Positions 35,573-46,786 of a stretch of 64,000 bases of DNA are shown here, in pieces. A program made the translations under genes and the position numbers. Under the pieces are notes generated by a model. The model made no database searches, was not told the DNA's origin, and was given only the letters and a program-made list of their open reading frames with translations. Within the stretch, counting starts at the first letter, position 1. Each line of letters starts with the position of its first letter. Origin of the DNA: Ianthella basta (lineage: Eukaryota > Porifera > Demospongiae > Verongiida > Ianthellidae); the NCBI GenBank assembly GCA_964019415.1, contig OZ025868.1:11406123-11470122 (forward strand), in the 5' to 3' direction.

Positions 35573-35798
35573 TCTTGCCCTTGGAGTGGAGGACTACCTC
35601 CTGGATGACATCAAGGCCACTGAGAGGGGTGAGGTGGAGGCCTGCTGCACTGACATGCTCAAGCGCTGGCTCAGAGGGGAGCGGGCCACAGGAGGGAAGG
35701 AGCGTAGCTGGTCTACTGTGTTGGAAGCAGTGCAGAGGTGCCTTGGACAGGAGGCAGCTTCAAGCATTGCAGGAGCACTGCAGTCAATGGCACAGTGA
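35573..35798 (+). pseudogene. 5'-truncated second death-domain exon (fifth copy)
   Basis: The death domain is present only from FGLALGVEDYLLDDIKA to the end (CCTDMLKRWLRG, SWSTVLEAVQRCLG, LQSMAQ, stop at 35796-35798). The first helix, acceptor and upstream exons are missing because the duplication breakpoint lies here. It keeps CA|GTGAGT and the downstream acceptor (Gln plus SPSHLS). It is probably non-functional. Confidence 0.8.
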
Positions 35799-36843
35799 GT
35801 TGTGTTGTGCTAAGTGCGATTCCTCTCAGCAAGTGGAAGTGGAGGAGATTGGGTAATCTTATTGTTTTCCTCTACAACAGGTCTCCGTCTCACTTGTCTT
35901 GATGATAGCCCATCCTTGACAACTCCAGCCCTCTGAGGACTCTACCTCTCTTTGACAATACTCTCTCCATTTGTCCACTCCCCTTTTTATCACCCTTTCT
36001 AATGACTCCATCCCTTTGACTACACATGATACTCAAGTCAAATGATATGCTGTCCAGATGACCCAGACAAAGGTTGGATTGCACAAGATTGTGGACCTTG
36101 TACAATGTGTTGTCACCTCTGTCGCTGACTGTCACTATTGCCATACAGTGACATGTCCCCACAAACAGGTGAGTTGTGAATGTTTTGATAAGTTGTCTAC
36201 CAAATCAAGTGGATAAACATTTCTTTATTGCAGAAAGGAATTCCCCTCCATCCGCATTCACTGTGCCCTTGTCCTGTGGTATCCTTCAGCAGATAGGCAC
36301 CTTACCTGACTGCAATATACCTGAGCTAGACTTATTACTGGAATCCAAGTGAAGGCAGTTTCCCATTTTGCCCATAGTATTTGACCATATTCCATTCCAT
36401 TCATTGAGTTCCATTGTGGCAGCACATGCCATTGAGTTGATAAGCACTAGATGTTATGGAGGGACATTCCCTGCTAGCACTATTCTCTGTCTATCATTGG
36501 TATCCATGCTCAATTTTTGTTCAACCATGAGTCCAAAGGGGTGACATGATGGGGAAAATAGTATATAATGCTGCCAGCGGGATGATGTGAGTGGATCGAG
36601 TCATAAAGCAAATATAGAGTTCAGTCCAGTAATACTATATAAACCTCTGGTAGAGTTCCTCGCTCTCTATTCAGCCTGTCTGCATTCCTCTGAATGTGCC
36701 AGATCTCCTCACTGGAATACAGAGAGCGACAGCCAACATTGCAAATAGCAGGTGTACTAAGTATTGGGATTGTGCTAAATGTGAATCAGTGACTCTGTGA
36801 TATGCTTCAGTAATTGGATTAATGCAACTTCACTCCCTATGCA

Positions 36844-36959
36844 TGACCTGCACCACTTGCCTTGCTTACTCTACCAGTACATTCTGAAACTATTTGTACA
36901 ATGACCTGCACCACTTGCCTTGCTTACTCTACCAGTACATTCTGAAACTATTTGTACAA
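36844..36959 (+). repeat. 58-bp tandem duplication
   Basis: Two adjacent copies of a unit starting TGACCTGCACCACTTGCC and ending CTATTTGTACAA. Copy A has it once. It falls in the possible GPS relic of the GPCR-like fragment. Confidence 0.9.
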
Positions 36960-37048
36960 TGTTCCTTCCTGTGGGGTCATGTATTATATTCAATGCACTA
37001 ATCCTATTGTGTACACGTTTGCTTTCCTTCCTTCCTTCCATCCACTAG

Positions 37049-37126
37049 TATGCCTGCAAGGTCATGACAGCCTTGCTGCACTACTTCTTCCTGGCTACGT
37101 TCACCTGGACATTGACTATTATGTAG
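37049..37126 (+). pseudogene. Adhesion-GPCR-like TM3 exon relic, copy B
   Basis: The frame YACKVMTALLHYFFLATFTW continues with TLTIM and then stops. It preserves the Trp that copy A lost. Sequence after 37126 diverges, so the rest of the receptor is absent. Confidence 0.5.
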
Positions 37127-37261
37127 TTTTGATTATAATACAGAATTATAAAAGCATAACAATACAATAGGCCATATTCCACAATACTCTGTATGTTACA
37201 TCTGTGGTGAATCAACTGTGTCAGATAATATGTTAGGCTAGCGTCTGTCAGACAATCCATA

Positions 37262-37345
37262 TAATCATAATATCATAATATATAATCATATATTATATAT
37301 CATATATAATCCATATAATCATAATATATAATATATAATCATAGT
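37262..37345. repeat. AT-rich palindromic repeat
   Basis: Overlapping AATCATAATAT and ATATTATGATT-type inverted units. Confidence 0.7.
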
Positions 37346-37523
37346 AGCTCATGTCAGAGTCCACAAAAGGTTGGCAGTCATTAGAGATGGCTGGCCTGCT
37401 CACACAAATAGTTTGGTAATCTACTTGCACTGCAGGAACAGTCTCAGGACACACTGCAACAGCTGTGAGAGACCATGCAGCTGAGGTTTGGGAGGGGTGG
37501 CACATATACAGTGTAGATTGAGC
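37293..37523 (-). CDS. Minus-strand exon-like frame, copy B
   Basis: Duplicate of the frame at 35045-35239 (MCHPSQTSAAWSLTAVAVCP, DCQPFVDSDM). After DSDM it runs into the AT-rich patch and stops. Coding status is uncertain. Confidence 0.3.
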   Translation of the reverse strand, partial: AQSTLYMCHPSQTSAAWSLTAVAVCPETVPAVQVDYQTICVSRPAISNDCQPFVDSDMSYYDYILYIMIIWIIYDI

Positions 37524-38934
37524 CTGTTATTGTAAGCATTGTATGTGTGGTTATGACATGTTCAGCTACTACATACATACACCCACACAACTCATGATCG
37601 CCACATGTGAAGCCACAATAATAAGCAGCCTCTGCACTCTGCCATTGGTGGTGATTGCTGCCATATCATTATTATATATAGTATATAGCTATAGGCCACT
37701 GACACTCTGCTGCATGGGAATCTGTGGCATGAAATTCTGCGGCCCCTTTAAAATTGCATCCTCTGGCTCTAAATTGCATGCTGTCTTTGTGGTCTTTTTG
37801 TGGATCTCCTTCCCTCCCCTCCCTGGTGCCAAGTGGCAACAGACATGGCAAAGTGAGAGAATGACGGCCACTTCACTTACAGTGATCTAGCTGTTTGCAT
37901 ACACAAAAGAGGTATTATGCACTCCACAGTTTATGTATTTTCACACATGTAAGAATCATATATCATACACCTTGCATGGGGAATATACAATATATCACAG
38001 CAGTGACCCATGCTACCAGTAGGTTAGGGCCCCAAGGGCCCTATCTGAGGTGGTCCTATTTTCTCATGACACCAGTGTCTGCAAGCAGACGAGTCACTGC
38101 ACGCCAGAATATAGTCAAATATTTGAGACCGCCCATGATCGAATTCTTTATTATAGTGCATTTCATTGAAGCATATAATTATGCTATTATAATGGGAGTC
38201 ACTATGTTCACCAATGTTGAAGTACGGAAGTAGGATGCACGTGACTACATGTTGCACAAGCACTCTTCGACGTATTATACACTCTCGGGGAATGCTGAAA
38301 ACAGATGGGCAGTACCAAGCTTAAAATATGGCAGAGGATTTATGGGGATGAATGAAAGGAGTACTTAAGGAGAGCAACATAAGAGATCGATGGAGGATTT
38401 GCCGACTAGCTAGCTATGGCTAGCTGCTGAGATAGCTAAGGTCACTGGTGACTATCATTAAACTCTGGTATGCTTGCAAGCTCAATGCATCTCTAGTTGT
38501 AATGCAGTGCTAGCTTTATGGTGGTATACAACCGGCACCCACCACAATCATCTGCTTGGCAGGCCTTGCAGTCTCCACATCTCTAGCTTGCGTTTACGCT
38601 TCTGTCCTGTCTCACTTGTATGTCTTACTAGCATCAAGGAGGACTGGTGTTTCTCCATTTCCTACATATAACGTACAACAGTAGTCATGCATAGCACATG
38701 CATGCATGTGTGTTACTTGAAATAGACTATTATTAGTTGAATACCTTATAATTTTGAATACGTAACATACTGACATCCAATCTTCCTGGTACCTTGTAGA
38801 CACACCCTTTTAGAGTGTGATTTACGCTGCTGAAGATATGGTTGCTCGTATTGACAGTACAACACTTTCTCTTCTTTCACCGAGAAGGGAATGTGGCTGA
38901 ATGTTATTTCCTAGTCTCCTTCTCTTTTCTTCAG

Positions 38935-39020
38935 GAAAAGCTTTGGCACATGTGAAGACTAAAGTGGAGACAGAGAATTGGCTGAATCAGTTCTATTGTG
39001 ATCTTTCATTCAATGCTTGA
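38935..39020 (+). CDS. Candidate terminal exon inside the 38.2-39.4 kb element
   Basis: A very good acceptor (CTCCTTCTCTTTTCTTCAG) ends at 38934. With two leading bases the frame reads ALAHVKTKVETENWLNQFYC, then a short tail and TGA. No upstream exon was identified and no family recognised. Confidence 0.3.
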
Positions 39021-39112
39021 AACTCTTACTTCAGCAATGCGCACGCACCCGTAATAATTGGCTTTTACTATGTACATTATTTTAATAGTTATCAGGAGCA
39101 GATGCAACTCAC

Positions 39113-39286
39113 TTCAGTTTGATTCTCTTTGCCTCGGGGACTTTGTATCTGCCTTGAGCGCCTTGTGCCAAAGGTAGTGACAGTATCTGCTGTCAGTTTC
39201 TCCACTAAACTGTCTGGGTCATCGACTATCCCTTCGTAGTATACCCCTTTCTGCTCCAGTAACTCTGCCCACCTTGGTTTCTGCAT
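39113..39286 (-). CDS. Candidate first coding exon inside the 38.2-39.4 kb element
   Basis: ATG at 39286 (minus strand) begins MQKPRWAELLEQKGVYYEGI. The frame continues with VDDPDSLVEKLTADTVTTFG and RRSRQIQSP, ending in phase 0 exactly at a consensus GTGAGT donor (39112). Composition is protein-like and charged. The family is not recognised. The next exon was not found with confidence. Confidence 0.4.
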
Positions 39287-40141
39287 CCCCCGTGCGCGCT
39301 TAATCTACGTTGCGACGGTGGCCGTTGGACGGTATAATAATAGGCATGTCACGTGCATCCTAAAATTACTTCCGTACTTCAACATAGGTGAACATAGTGA
39401 CTCCCTTTCCTGGAATGCGCCGCGCTGTTCCGCTGTCTCAACAAACTCCATGAGGGTAGCTAACTAGCTTCCCATCGTGCGCAATATCAGGCTTTTTGGT
39501 TGAAAATCAGGCCAATTCATTCAAGTAACCTCATTGCGTTGGTACATTAGAATGAACAAATGGTTCTAAGCCCGCATTAACTAACTAGACGAACGCAGAG
39601 CATTGTGGGGCGAGCCTGAGCAATGCATGTGCAATTCCTTTGGCTGCAATCAGCAGCAAGCAACTGCAATCAAGAACGGCAGCACACACAATGTCTTAGA
39701 CTAGCTACTGCTAGCACGATGAATTCATGTGCAAAGCACAACATTGTAAGGAAAAGCTTGAATGTATAGTAAGCATTGGTGCTGTGCAGCCAGGTGAAGA
39801 TGGAAACTTGCCTGGTGAATAGAATGCTGGATAACATTGAGCTAGGGTACGGGCGGTAAGCAGCCAACGTTTCGTTCGCGTAGTCTACCTCGCGCTCGAA
39901 AGAGAAGGTAGTCGCTGCACCTATAAACTTGCTTTTCTGTGAACGAGCGACAAAGCCAATTGTGGTCACTGGTGCCAAGCGTGCACAAGACACGCTGTCC
40001 GGTGAACACCGCAGCTAGGACCGCAATCAACACTACGGGCCGGCCGACGGCACAGCATAGAGGCGCAATCAACACTAGGTAGCAGAGTGCGGCCATCTTG
40101 CATGACTTAATGGGAAGTTGCGGCATGACATACGACACACA

Positions 40142-40924
40142 TAATAGACCGGTTGCGCGTAACTCAGGAATGTTGTGGTTAAGACGATAATTGCATATGA
40201 CGTCATCACTGGTGGCAGTTTAATACATTGAAAAGATAGGGGAAAAGGTGTTGCACCGGCAGCCTCGAGCGCTTCGTGCCGAATGTTCCCATTTAGATGG
40301 CTCAGCTGAATGGTTCGCACGAGTACGCACCTGACGGTCGTTGATTGAAGTTGCTAAGGCATACGGTTGCCGAGATCGAGACTCGTGAAGGGGGATTCGC
40401 CGACAGGAGCGACCAGAATGTGGTGAACGAAGACTTCTTGACACGATTTCGGCGAAAGCACTACAGCAGGCACCGAGATGGAGACCTCTGGAGTGGGACT
40501 GAGCGGCGAGTAACGGCTAATAAGGCTATGACCCGCACCCTTGCGTTACCATCGCTACCTGTAGCTAACTTTGATAATTTGTAGGTGGTAGTTCAACGAG
40601 AAGCTATTCTGTGTGCAGGAGTGTCGAAAAATCCTGTAGAGAAGTATCGTTCGCCACATTTTTGTCGGCGAGTGTCCCTTCATGAGTCTCGATCTCGGCG
40701 ACCATAGGTCGTATCAACCTCAATCAACGACCCAGAGGTGCGTACTCGTGCGGACCATTCAGCTGAGCCATCTAAATGGGAACATTCGGCACGAAGCGCT
40801 CGAGGCTGCCGGTGCAACACCTTTTCCCCTATCTTTTCAATGTATTAAACTGCCACCAGTGACGACGTCATAGGCAATTATGACGTACTGCATTCCTAAA
40901 CGCTTATACGCAACTGGTCTATTA
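40142..40924. mobile_element. Hairpin element with arms of about 270 bp
   Basis: The left arm from TAATAGACCGGTTGCG (40142) and the right arm ending CGCAACTGGTCTATTA (40924) are near-complementary for about 270 bp. Shared blocks include GGTGTTGCACCGGCAGCC, CGAGCGCTTCGTGCCGAATG and GAGATCGAGACTC. A unique loop of about 240 bp lies at 40412-40650. It resembles a long-arm MITE or foldback element. Frames inside are palindrome artefacts. Confidence 0.75.
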
Positions 40925-41392
40925 TATCTTATTATAATGGAGCTAGGCCGATTTTTTGTCCGCACTAATCTCGGGAACCGTGCGGAGGGTTCGCAGAAAA
41001 CGCGGTCCGAATGTCGAAGCGCTATCCGGAGGGTGTCTTCGGCTGGGTTTCCCTGCGAAAGCTTGCGAAATGAAGGTTTTGCGCCAACTCGCCATACGTT
41101 ACTATAGGACGCCATTTTTGTTTTACGGAGGAAAGCGAAGTAGATTACGGAATTCGCAGCTAATTTCTTTGTTACGGAACTCCTCCTGGGGAGATGGTGC
41201 GACGGATTCTTTGCTATAGTTTTAGCACAATGTAGAAGGCTGTGGGTAATATAAGCTATATAGCGGAAAGTGCCGTCTTACACGAGTGAAAGCGGCTCGA
41301 TGGCGAAAGGATGGGCACAAGTTATGCGGGTTTTAGGCTTGCGCAATGATCTCATGACATCATCGTAATACGTTTCTTCCAAACAAAGCAAT

Positions 41393-41731
41393 TTGCAACC
41401 GTTGCCGAACATTAAGGGCAACACCGGACTAACCAAGAAGTCAACAAGACATTCAGGGATGATGAGAGCTCTTAGGAACCGACGACACCTGTCAGAACTC
41501 CAAGACCATCACGCAGAGGAGTCAGCACCAAGGGAAAAGCAGGAGCCAGCTCGAGGGGAGTCAGCTCAAAGGACCAACAAGGAATCAACTCAAGAGAACA
41601 ACCAGGAATCAGCTCAAAGAGGCCATCATGAGTCAGTTCTGTTTAATTTGGAGGGAAGTACAAGACGCTTGACCTTGCAGAAGGTGATTCATGGTGGACG
41701 AGGAGTCAGCTGTGTGCAACTCTATAGCTAA
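41393..41731 (+). CDS. Small hydrophilic repetitive open frame, doubtful
   Basis: A 112-codon frame rich in Gln, Glu, Ser and Arg with imperfect internal repeats (ESAQRTNKESTQ, ENNQESAQRGHHES). No splice or start context is convincing and no homologue is recognised. It could be a minisatellite-like stretch. Confidence 0.2.
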   Translation: MQPLPNIKGNTGLTKKSTRHSGMMRALRNRRHLSELQDHHAEESAPREKQEPARGESAQRTNKESTQENNQESAQRGHHESVLFNLEGSTRRLTLQKVIHGGRGVSCVQLYS

Positions 41732-43254
41732 CTTCAACTGCAGCATCTATAGCTATCACTCAGTAGCCAGGTTTGGAAGTGCTTTGCATCAGAAGCACTG
41801 ACATTGGAAGCACCTGCGTTGGGCGCCAAAGGCGCCCTTCTCTGCTAGTATACATAATATATACAGTGCAAGCTACAATATACACCACTAATCTAAAGTA
41901 AATATTATGATATAATATAAATAATTCCCGGAGGGGGGGGGGGGGGGGGGGTTGGCAGCCCTCATGAACATGTTATAGGTATGGTTTTGAAGTGTGGGAG
42001 ATTTTAAGACTTTTAAATGAGACGGAGTTTTTAATTAAGTCTTCATTCTTTTACAAGCAGCCCCGCAAAATCCTAATATAAATGTGCATAGCATAACGCT
42101 TAATGTATAGTGCATTTATATTGATGCATAGTGGTATCTTGTATATTAATGCAACTGGGCTCGTTGAGATGTGAAACTTGGTGGACATATCCAAGTGGTC
42201 CACCTTTCTATGTTATTAGCAGGATTTCTTAATTAGTCTCAAAATGGCCAACATATGTGAGGTGTATGATGTATTCAACTAGCCAGGCCCGCTCAGTCAT
42301 GACACTCGGTGGGCCTAGCCAGATAATCCAACTCTTCATGTCATTAGCAGGATTTCTTAATTAGTCGCAAAATGGCCGAGAAAAATGAGGTTCATTGCAT
42401 ATCTTACTGACCCAGCCCTGCTAAGTCGTGACACTAAGTGGATGTAGTTAGATGACCAATTTGCTCATGTCATTAGCAGTATTGCTTAATTAGTCACCAA
42501 ATGGAGGCGATGTTTTGAACAATCACACTTTTGACACCAATTTGTAGGCATTTGCCGCTATGCTGGAGCAGAGCAGCACCAACATGTACACTTGCTCACA
42601 ACTATCCAGCCACAATATCCAGCTACTATACCACCACATAGATAAATACAACCGCCATCACCACCACCACAGTGGAAGTTGCAGTGAGCACACCAGTATA
42701 ATATTATGTGCTAGAGCTGCAAGAAAACAGACCACCACATCAGGCGCAGCTACCACATACTACTACCACCTCCACACAGTGCAAGTTACAATATTACGGC
42801 CACCACATGCATTCCTAGATGAAAATGACCACCACCACCACCACCACATGGTGTAAGTTACAATGCATGCATTCAGTATATGCGCCACTGCTCTAGAAAA
42901 AACACCACTACCACCACCACCACACAGTGCAAGTTACAATATCGCAGACACCACCACCTGTGCCAGTAGAGTATCTGCGCTAGCTGGTCATAGAAAAAGA
43001 CCACCACCAGTGCAAGTTACAGTAGCCACCACCACAATGTACCAGTAGAGTATCTGTGCTAGTTGGTCATAGAAAAAGACCACCTGTCCAGTTACAGTGG
43101 CACCGGGCCAGCACACGCACCATTCACACCACTACATGTGCCAGAAAGTAAATGCGCTCAATGGCTGAAGAAAAGAACACCAGCGCAAGTCACAGCCAGT
43201 CAAAACCTGCACCGCTGTCATTGGAGTGCACGCTGCAGCAAGCAAATATAACTT

Positions 43255-43322
43255 GCCTAAGGGCATGCCATTGAATTTCTTCCCATGCACCCTCAATTCA
43301 ATGGCATGCCGCCCTTAGGCAA
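43255..43322. repeat. Local hairpin in the centre of the giant palindrome
   Basis: GCCTAAGGGCATGCCATTGA and its reverse complement flank a short loop. The same hairpin recurs at about 43637-43703 and 43768-43834. Confidence 0.75.
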
Positions 43323-43571
43323 GCTTGCACATTGTGGTGGTGGCTACTGTAACTTGCACTGGTGGTGGTCTTTTTCTATGACCAGCTAGCGCAAATACTC
43401 TACTGGCACAGGTGGTGGTGTCTGCGATATTGTAACTTGTACTGTGTGGTGGTGGTGGTGGTATATATAATTATATATATATATAAGACCACCAGTGCAA
43501 GTTACAGTAGCCACCACCACATGTGCCAGTAGAGTATCTGCGCTAGTTGGTCATTGAAAAGCACATGCAAG

Positions 43572-43837
43572 TTACAGCCGGTCAGAACCTGCACCGCTGC
43601 CATTGGAATGCACGCTGCAGCAAGCAATTGTAACTTGCCTAAGGGCATGCCATTGAATTGAGAGTGCATGGGAAGAAATTCAATGGCATGCCCTTAGGCA
43701 AGTTACAGCCGGTCAGAACCTGCACCGCTGCCATTGGAATGCACGCTGCAGCAAGCAATTGTAACTTGCCTAAGGGCATGCCATTGAATTGAGAGTGCAT
43801 GGGAAGAAATTCAATGGCATGCCCTTAGGCAAGTTAC
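43572..43837. repeat. Tandem pair of about 131 bp, each with a hairpin
   Basis: Two near-identical head-to-tail units containing AAGTTACAGCCGGTCAGAAC, GCACGCTGCAGCAAGCAATTG and the GCCTAAGGGCATGCC hairpin. They fill the centre of the giant palindrome. Confidence 0.75.
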
Positions 43838-45206
43838 AATTGCCTGTTGCAGCGTGCATTCCAATGGCAGCAGTGCAGGTTCTGACCGGCTGTAACTTGC
43901 ATGTGCTGGCCTGGAGCCACTGTAACTTGCACTGGTGGTCTTTTTCAATGACCAACTAGCGCAGATACTCTACTGGCACATGTGGTGGTGGCTACTGTAA
44001 CTTGCACTGGTGGTCTTATTCTATGACCAACTAGCACAGATACTCTACTGGCATATGTGGTGGTGGCTACTGTAACTTGCACTGCTGGTCTTTTTCTATG
44101 ACCAACTGACGCAGATACTCTACTGGCACAGGTGGTGGTGGCTGCGATATTGTAACTTGCACTGTGTGGTGGTAGTGGTGGTGGTGCTTTTTTCTAGAGC
44201 AATGGCGCATATACTGAATGCATGCATTGAAACTTGCACAGTGTGGTGGTGGTGGTGGCGGTCGTTTCATCTAGTAATGCATGTGGTGGCTGTAATATTG
44301 TAACTTGCACTGTGTGGTGGTGGTAGTAGTATATGGTAGCAGCACCTGATGTGCATGGTGGTCTGTTTTCTTTCAGCTGTAGCACATAATATACTCATTG
44401 CAACTTCCACTGTGGTGGTGATGGTGGTTGTATTTATCTATGTGGTGGTATAGTAGCTGGATATTGTGGCTGGATAGTTGTGAGCAAGTGTACAGGTGGG
44501 TGCTGCTCTGCTCCAGCATAGCAGCAAATGCCTACAAATTGGTGTCAAAAGTGTGATTGTTCAAAACATCGCCTCCATTTTGTGACTAATTAAGCAATAC
44601 TGCTAATGACATGAGCAAATTGGTCATCTAAGTATGTCCACTTAGTATCACGACTTAGCAGGGATGGGTCAGTAAGATATGCAATGAACCTCATTTTTCT
44701 CGGCCATTTTGCGACTAATTAAAAAATTCTGCTAATGACATGAAGAGTTGGATTATCTGGCTAGGTCCACCAAGTGTCATGACTGGGCGGGCCTGGCTGG
44801 TTGAATACATCATGCCCCTCACATATGTCGGCCATTTTGAGACTAATTAAGAAATCCCGCTAATAACATAGAAAGGTGGACCACTTGGATATGTCCACCA
44901 AGTTTCACGTCTCAACGAGCCCAGTTGCATTAATATACAAGATACCACTATGCATCAATATAAATGCACTATACATTAAGTGTTATGCTAGGCACATTTA
45001 TATTAGGATTTTGCGGGCTGCTTGTAGAAGAATGAAGACTTAATTAAAAACTCCGTCTCATTTAAAAGTCTTAAAATCTCCCACACTTCAAAGCCATACC
45101 TATCACATGTTCATGAGGGCTGCCAACCCCCCCCCCCCCCGGGAATTATTTATATTATATCATATTATTTACTTTAGATTAGTGGTGTATATTGTAACTT
45201 GCACTG

Positions 45207-46136
45207 TATATATATCCCAACCAAATCGCCAGCTACCGCGTCAGTGTGGGGCGAGCTCAGGCTCGCCCCAATTTAAGAGCTCTTTGCAATAGAGGAAGCT
45301 TAAATGAAGTAAGTCGATAGCGAGTCACCTCAGAGCGACGCCATTTTAAAATGCTGGTCGCTCGGTCTCACAGGAGAGTCTTTCAATAGGCTTCTTACTA
45401 GTACTACCGTGTAAAACATATGTATGTCCTAATTTCTCTTGATAAATAGACGACGAAATGCGAACATAGATGATTGCGAGCCTTGTAAAGCGTAGACATC
45501 GAGCGCTGCCATCTTGAATTGCCCGAAATATACATACATACCTGGTACATAGTCCATTACGAACATAAAGCCATACGAATACCTAAAAGTAAAACAATAT
45601 GGGGGCACCCCGAACAGGTGTTCGGAATTCTTTAAACATTTCTACAAAGGTAAAATTATAGCAAACTTATGGACATGTACATGGATAACCAATTATAAAT
45701 GATCCTTTTACAGTAAACTAACAGACTATATGCAGCTACTCAGCCCACCTTGATCAAACCCTCAACAAGAAGCAAATCATCATCCTGCACTTTCCTTTGA
45801 AGCCCAGCTTCCTAAATCTTCTTTTGAGCCATGACATACTGTGATGTATACAGCAATGCACACAACCCAATAGGCTAAAACTCGGCTAGCTATATATACT
45901 TAGCCATGGTAGTAGCTATCACACTTTTAAATGTACAAACTCTCCACATGCACAATTATATATGTGCCAAGAACTGCAAGCTATAGCCAGTCAGCTAGTT
46001 TATATACCTTAAATTCTTCTGACATATCGCAGTCTAGACAGGATTGTTCTGTAACTTCTCCATGACATAACTAAATCTATCAAAAGGTCTGATGCATAAG
46101 AGAAACCAGTCAGTATCTAGCTTGCAACTATTACGA
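45207..46136. other. No gene recognised
   Basis: Near 45245-45275 there is a GGGGCGAGC.CAGGCTCGCCCC short palindrome. Related strings occur at 39605 and 53620. Confidence 0.4.
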
Positions 46137-46398
46137 CTAGAAATAATAAAAAAATTCTACAAAATAGTAAGGATGTAGGGATGATGTAAAAAGGACAGAA
46201 ACAAGTCAAGGCTGTTACACAGTAGAGCATTAACCATGGTCCCTACATGCAAGAATGTCGCACCTTATAGTCCTACATCCTTGAATGTAGGGATGATGGT
46301 TAATGCTCCACTGTGTAACAGCCTTTACTTGTTTCTGTCCTTTTTATGTCATCCCTACATCCTTACTACTTCTTGTAGAAAGTTTCTATTATTTCTAG
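46137..46398. mobile_element. Hairpin MITE of about 262 bp
   Basis: Arms start CTAGAAATAATA and contain AGTAAGGATGTAGGGATGA, AAAAAGGACAGAAACAAGT and GGCTGTTACACAGT. The right arm is the reverse complement ending at 46398. The arms are about 100-120 bp with a loop near 46250. Confidence 0.8.
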
Positions 46399-46711
46399 TT
46401 TCTGCACTTTTTATGGAGCAGGAGCTAAGATGCATGATATAGCTAGCTATTTAAACTTCTTGTGTAGCTCCTGTTAGAATTAGCTGCAATTTGCATGTGA
46501 GAAATTGTATTGGCAATGTAAATACTTCAGTACGTCCACAAGCCAAATGCCATGCTAACTAAGTCGTGGAGCAAGGCGAAGAATTCCACTGTGGAGCAAA
46601 ACAACCGAAAAGTAGCATCCGGAAGCTGTAGGCAGCTGCTCGCAGTGGCACCAGTCACGCCGGTTTCATCCGGTTGCATTACGTAATTTGAAAATGGCGT
46701 CCGCCCCGCTT

Positions 46712-46786
46712 TAGTCTCGTACCCAGCCCCACTTCTGCCCGCCATTTTCATTTAGGCGGGCGGAAGTGGGGCTGGGTACCAGACTA
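46712..46786. repeat. Perfect-looking hairpin, 32-bp arms, 11-base loop
   Basis: TAGTCTCGTACCCAGCCCCA with its continuation pairs with TGGGGCTGGGTACCAGACTA, with two mismatches. It is likely a small element or a fold-back insertion beside a CpG-rich stretch. Confidence 0.8.

Larger units (their letters stand above)
35571..37825 (+). repeat. Segmental duplication, copy B
   Basis: The second copy of the segment at 32283-35568, joined to it almost directly near 35570. Its left edge cuts into the death domain. It contains its own 58-bp tandem duplication (36844-36959) and an AT-rich palindromic patch (37262-37345) where copy A has about 1 kb of other DNA. Confidence 0.8.
38194..39405. mobile_element. 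Inverted-repeat-bounded element of 1.2 kb with exon-like frames
   Basis: The ends are GGGAGTCACTATGTTCACC inward from 38194 and its near-perfect reverse complement to 39405. They continue through TTGAAGTACGGAAGTA and GGATGCACGTGAC, with one five-base indel between the arms (about 53 bp). The interior holds a 58-codon minus-strand first-exon-like frame (39113-39286) and a + strand terminal-exon-like frame (38935-39020). This could be a DNA transposon, or a gene flanked by an inverted duplication. No transposase motif was recognised and no target duplication is clear. Confidence 0.55.
41864..45206. mobile_element. Giant palindrome, foldback-like element (about 3.3 kb)
   Basis: The ends read CAGTGCAAGCTACAATATAC inward from 41864 and GTATATTGTAACTTGCACTG to 45206, flanked by AATATATA and TATATATA (possible target duplication, but simple sequence). 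Left (41864 to ~43115) and right (~43900 to 45206) arms are reverse complements, including a poly-G (41933-41951) facing a poly-C (45127-45140). The inner arm halves are tandem subrepeats of about 75-80 bp with CACCACCA, AGTGCAAGTTACA and GTAGAGTATCTGCGCTAG; the element ends carry the same GTGCAAG/TTACA motif. No transposase is seen. His-rich frames are by-products of CAC repeats. Confidence 0.85.

Noticed and set aside
35573-35798. A separate small death-domain adaptor gene
   Set aside because: The first helix is missing and the left edge coincides with the segmental duplication breakpoint, so it is a truncated copy.
41393-41731. Secreted or structural repeat protein
   Set aside because: No signal peptide and no splice or promoter context. 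Kept only as a doubtful open frame.
42560-44385. His/Pro-rich frames in the giant palindrome
   Set aside because: They come from CAC/CCA subrepeats read in several frames on both arms, with no conserved start or stop.
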